Assembly (NCBI GenBank): GCA_031290295.1
Contig: JAITNT010000209.1
Location: forward strand, 1-7,882
Origin: Clostridiales bacterium
Lineage (GTDB): Bacteria > Bacillota > Clostridia > Christensenellales > DUVY01
Direction of reading: 5' to 3'
DNA: 7,882 bases
Positions 5,925-7,882 of the stretch are shown here, piece by piece. Position numbers and translations under genes: made by a program. The notes under the pieces are model-generated. The model was given only the letters and a program-made list of their open reading frames with translations, was not told the origin of the DNA and searched no databases. The stretch's first letter is position 1. Each line of letters starts with the position of its first letter.

Positions 5925-5942
5925 AAGAGAAAGCATTCTCTT
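5925..5942 (-). terminator. Weak A/T-rich hairpin with a T-run on the minus strand
   Basis: AAGAGAA (5925-5931) pairs with TTCTCTT (5936-5942) around a 4-base loop. Read on the minus strand the stem runs into TTTT from the A-run at 5921-5926, as in a short intrinsic terminator. It would stop leftward transcripts arriving from the aconitase side before the 84-residue gene. The stem is short and low in GC, so the activity is uncertain. Confidence 0.3.
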
Positions 5943-5958
5943 GTCTCCCGGGAAGCCG

Positions 5959-5986
5959 GGGCGAACGCATTTTCATGCGTTCGCCC
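5959..5986. repeat. Perfect 12-bp inverted repeat in the divergent intergenic region
   Basis: GGGCGAACGCAT (5959-5970) pairs with ATGCGTTCGCCC (5975-5986) around the tetraloop TTTC. This is a very stable hairpin. A smaller alternative stem, CCCGG (5947-5951) with CCGGG (5956-5960), overlaps its left edge by two bases, so the two cannot fully coexist. No T-run follows on the plus strand. It may be a dispersed intergenic repeat, a transcription barrier between divergent genes, or part of a leader. It lies upstream of the predicted aconitase transcription start, so it is not in that mRNA. Confidence 0.5.
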
Positions 5987-6024
5987 GCCCGCTCGCCACG
6001 CCCTAAAATACCGCTTAAAATCAG

Positions 6025-6053
6025 TTAACAGAAAGGGTTAAAGATGTTATAAT
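6025..6053 (+). promoter_or_regulatory. Strong sigma-A-type promoter for the aconitase gene
   Basis: TTAACA (6025-6030, 5 of 6 matches) and a perfect TATAAT (6048-6053) are spaced by exactly 17 bases, with a TG extended -10 at 6045-6046. Transcription would start near 6060, giving a short leader of about 24 bases that carries only the ribosome binding site CGGAG (6071-6075). This is the best promoter match in the window. Confidence 0.8.
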
Positions 6054-6083
6054 AGCAGTACACTAAAAAACGGAGAACATCGA

Positions 6084-7882
6084 ATGGCTAAGTCCCTGAC
6101 CTACAAAATTCTAGAATCGCATATAGTTAGCGGCGACCTTGTGACGGGTAACGAGATAGCTATCAAAATCGACCAAACCCTCACGCAGGATTCCACCGGA
6201 ACAATGGCGTATCTGCAGCTCGAAGCACTCGAGATTCCTAAGGTACGCACAAAACGGAGCGTAGCGTATATCGACCACAACACGCTGCAAACGGGCGTGG
6301 AGAACGCCGACGATCATGCGTACATCACCGGCGTCGCGGGTCGCCACGGGATTTATGTTTCGCGGGCGGGCAACGGAATCTGTCACCAGGTTCATCTTGA
6401 AAGATTCGGAGTCCCCGGAGAAACCTTGCTTGGCTCGGACAGCCACACCCCCACGGGCGGCGGAATAGGTATGCTCGCAATAGGCGCGGGCGGGCTTGAC
6501 GTGGCGGTCGCTATGGGCGGCGGCGCGTATTATCTTAATATGCCGCGCGTAATTAATATTGTGCTTACGGGTAAGCTGAAGCCTTATGTCGCGGCTAAGG
6601 ATATAATCCTCGCGATACTCAAGCGGCTCACCGTCAAAGGCGGCGTAGGCAAGGTTATCGAATATTCCGGGGAGGGCGTATCAGAGTTGTCCGTACCCGA
6701 GCGCGCCACCATAACGAATATGGGCGCGGAACTGGGAGCGACCGCCTCGGTTTTTCCCTCGGACGAGAATACAAAGGCGTTTTTGGCGGCGCAAGGACGG
6801 GTTAAGGATTTTACTCCGCTTGCCGCCGACCCCGGCGCGCTGTACGACGAAATAATAACTATTAATCTCTCTAACCTCACTCCGCTTGCCGCGTGTCCGC
6901 ATTCTCCGGACGCGGTAAAGACGGTCGGCGAAATCGGCGAAATAAAGGTCGATCAGGTTTGCATAGGCAGCTGTACCAATTCGTCGTATCTTGATATGAT
7001 GCGCGTAGCGGCAATGCTGCGCGGCAAGGAAATCGCCCAAGGCGTAAGCCTCACGGTAAGCCCGGGCAGCCGTCAGGTGCTCGAAATGCTCGCGGCGTCG
7101 GGGGCGTTAAGAGATATGATTGCGGCGGGCGCGCGCATACTCGAATGCGCTTGCGGTCCCTGTATAGGCATGGGGCAGTCCCCCAAGTCCGGCGCGGTAT
7201 CGGTAAGAACCTTTAACCGTAACTTCTTCGCGCGGAGCGGGACTGCGAGCGCGCAGGTTTATTTGACATCCTGCGAGACCGCGGCGGCTACCGCGCTTAA
7301 CGGCGTGCTTACCGATCCTACTACGCTCAAGGATTACCCGTACATAGAAATACCCAAGCGGTTCACTATAAACGATAATCTGATAATCGACCCGGCTTCC
7401 GTACCCGTAGGCGGAGAGATAATCCGCGGCGATAATATCAAACCCTTTCCGAGAAGCGAGGCTATGCCCGAAAGGCTCTACGGCAAAACGCTTATCGTGT
7501 TAGGCGATAACATAACGACGGATCATATTATGCCGTCTACCGCGAAGCTGCTGCCGTACCGCTCGAACATTCCGTATTTGTCGGACTATTGTCTGCAACC
7601 GGTCGATCCGGATTTTCCCGAACGCGCGCGCGCCTCGGGCGGCGGCTTCATTGCGGCGGGCTCAAACTACGGACAAGGCTCGAGCCGCGAGCACGCCGCG
7701 CTCGTGCCGCTTTATCTCAAAATCAAGGGCGTAATAGCGAAATCCTTCGCACGTATCCATAAGGATAATTTGATTAACAACGGCATACTGCCCTTGGAAT
7801 TCAAAAACGCCGAGGACTACGCTCTGATATCGGCGGGCGACGGGCTGCTTATCGAGGACGTAATCACCGCCGTAAACGCATC
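6084..7882 (+). CDS. acnA: Aconitate hydratase, short monomeric type (3' end outside the window)
   Basis: Interconverts citrate and isocitrate via cis-aconitate with a [4Fe-4S] cluster, in the cytosol, usually leading to 2-oxoglutarate and glutamate in anaerobes. The reading frame is open for 599 codons to the window end and lacks a stop. The family form it resembles (the Aquifex-like aconitase common in Clostridia) is about 640-660 residues, so 40-60 residues are missing. Features in order: DQTLTQDSTG (30-39), DHN (64-66), CHQ (100-102), GSDSHTPTGGG (117-127) with active-site H121, cluster ligands C297 (GSCTNSS), C357 and C360 (CGPCIG), the linker, and the swivel domain with GDNITTDHI and GSNYGQGSSREHAA (526-539). 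SD CGGAG lies 8 bases before the ATG. The layout, with all domains in one chain, excludes the split LeuC/LeuD type, although 3-isopropylmalate or homoaconitate hydratase relatives share these motifs. Confidence 0.92.
   Translation, partial: MAKSLTYKILESHIVSGDLVTGNEIAIKIDQTLTQDSTGTMAYLQLEALEIPKVRTKRSVAYIDHNTLQTGVENADDHAYITGVAGRHGIYVSRAGNGICHQVHLERFGVPGETLLGSDSHTPTGGGIGMLAIGAGGLDVAVAMGGGAYYLNMPRVINIVLTGKLKPYVAAKDIILAILKRLTVKGGVGKVIEYSGEGVSELSVPERATITNMGAELGATASVFPSDENTKAFLAAQGRVKDFTPLAADPGALYDEIITINLSNLTPLAACPHSPDAVKTVGEIGEIKVDQVCIGSCTNSSYLDMMRVAAMLRGKEIAQGVSLTVSPGSRQVLEMLAASGALRDMIAAGARILECACGPCIGMGQSPKSGAVSVRTFNRNFFARSGTASAQVYLTSCETAAATALNGVLTDPTTLKDYPYIEIPKRFTINDNLIIDPASVPVGGEIIRGDNIKPFPRSEAMPERLYGKTLIVLGDNITTDHIMPSTAKLLPYRSNIPYLSDYCLQPVDPDFPERARASGGGFIAAGSNYGQGSSREHAALVPLYLKIKGVIAKSFARIHKDNLINNGILPLEFKNAEDYALISAGDGLLIEDVITAVNA

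Noticed and set aside
5776..6006. 76-residue plus-strand reading frame opposite the small minus-strand gene
   Set aside because: No ribosome binding site, no family resemblance, and it overlaps the better-supported minus-strand gene and the hairpin region.
6084..7882. Aconitase considered as a broken gene because no stop is seen
   Set aside because: The frame is intact and in register up to the window edge; only the last part lies outside the window.

Overview
The window is about 7.9 kb of compact, protein-coding bacterial DNA. Gene families, ribosome binding sites, sigma-A-type promoters and the GC-leaning codon use (frequent GCG, GGC, CGC) suggest an uncultured anaerobic Firmicute of the class Clostridia, possibly a gut organism. 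This assignment is an inference, because no rRNA or marker gene is present. I see no mobile element, CRISPR array, tRNA or phage gene.

Layout. (1) 49-3350, plus strand: an apparent three-gene operon encoding an iron-type alcohol dehydrogenase of the YqhD/BdhA group, a trimeric-type purine nucleoside phosphorylase, and an amidohydrolase of the SAH/MTA/adenosine deaminase group. The last two fit consecutive purine nucleoside breakdown: deamination of an adenosine-type nucleoside, then phosphorolysis to a purine base and a ribose 1-phosphate. The dehydrogenase could reduce an aldehyde formed downstream. (2) 3366-4944, plus strand: a recognisable promoter, a structured leader, then a small radical SAM protein overlapping a YhhQ-family transporter gene. 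I read this as a queuosine-precursor salvage unit: a QueL-like queuine lyase with a queuine/preQ1 transporter. The leader hairpin, with its GUAAC loop end and A-rich tail reaching the ribosome binding site, looks like a preQ1-I riboswitch, which would close the regulatory logic. (3) 4981-5607, plus strand: a monocistronic flavin-reductase-like gene whose promoter is overlapped by a perfect 14-bp palindrome (candidate operator). (4) 5604-5858, minus strand: a small conserved-type hypothetical protein whose stop codon shares a CTAG with the preceding gene. (5) 5859-6083: a divergent intergenic region with stacked hairpins and a near-consensus promoter. (6) 6084 to the window end: a monomeric aconitase of the short (Aquifex-like) type, cut off by the window edge.

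The most interesting part is the queL-yhhQ unit with its possible preQ1 riboswitch. This would be a variant or instance of a described salvage strategy rather than a wholly new system. The operator-like palindrome, the stacked hairpins and the dehydrogenase-phosphorylase-deaminase linkage are secondary leads. Nothing here convincingly shows an undescribed defence or mobile system.
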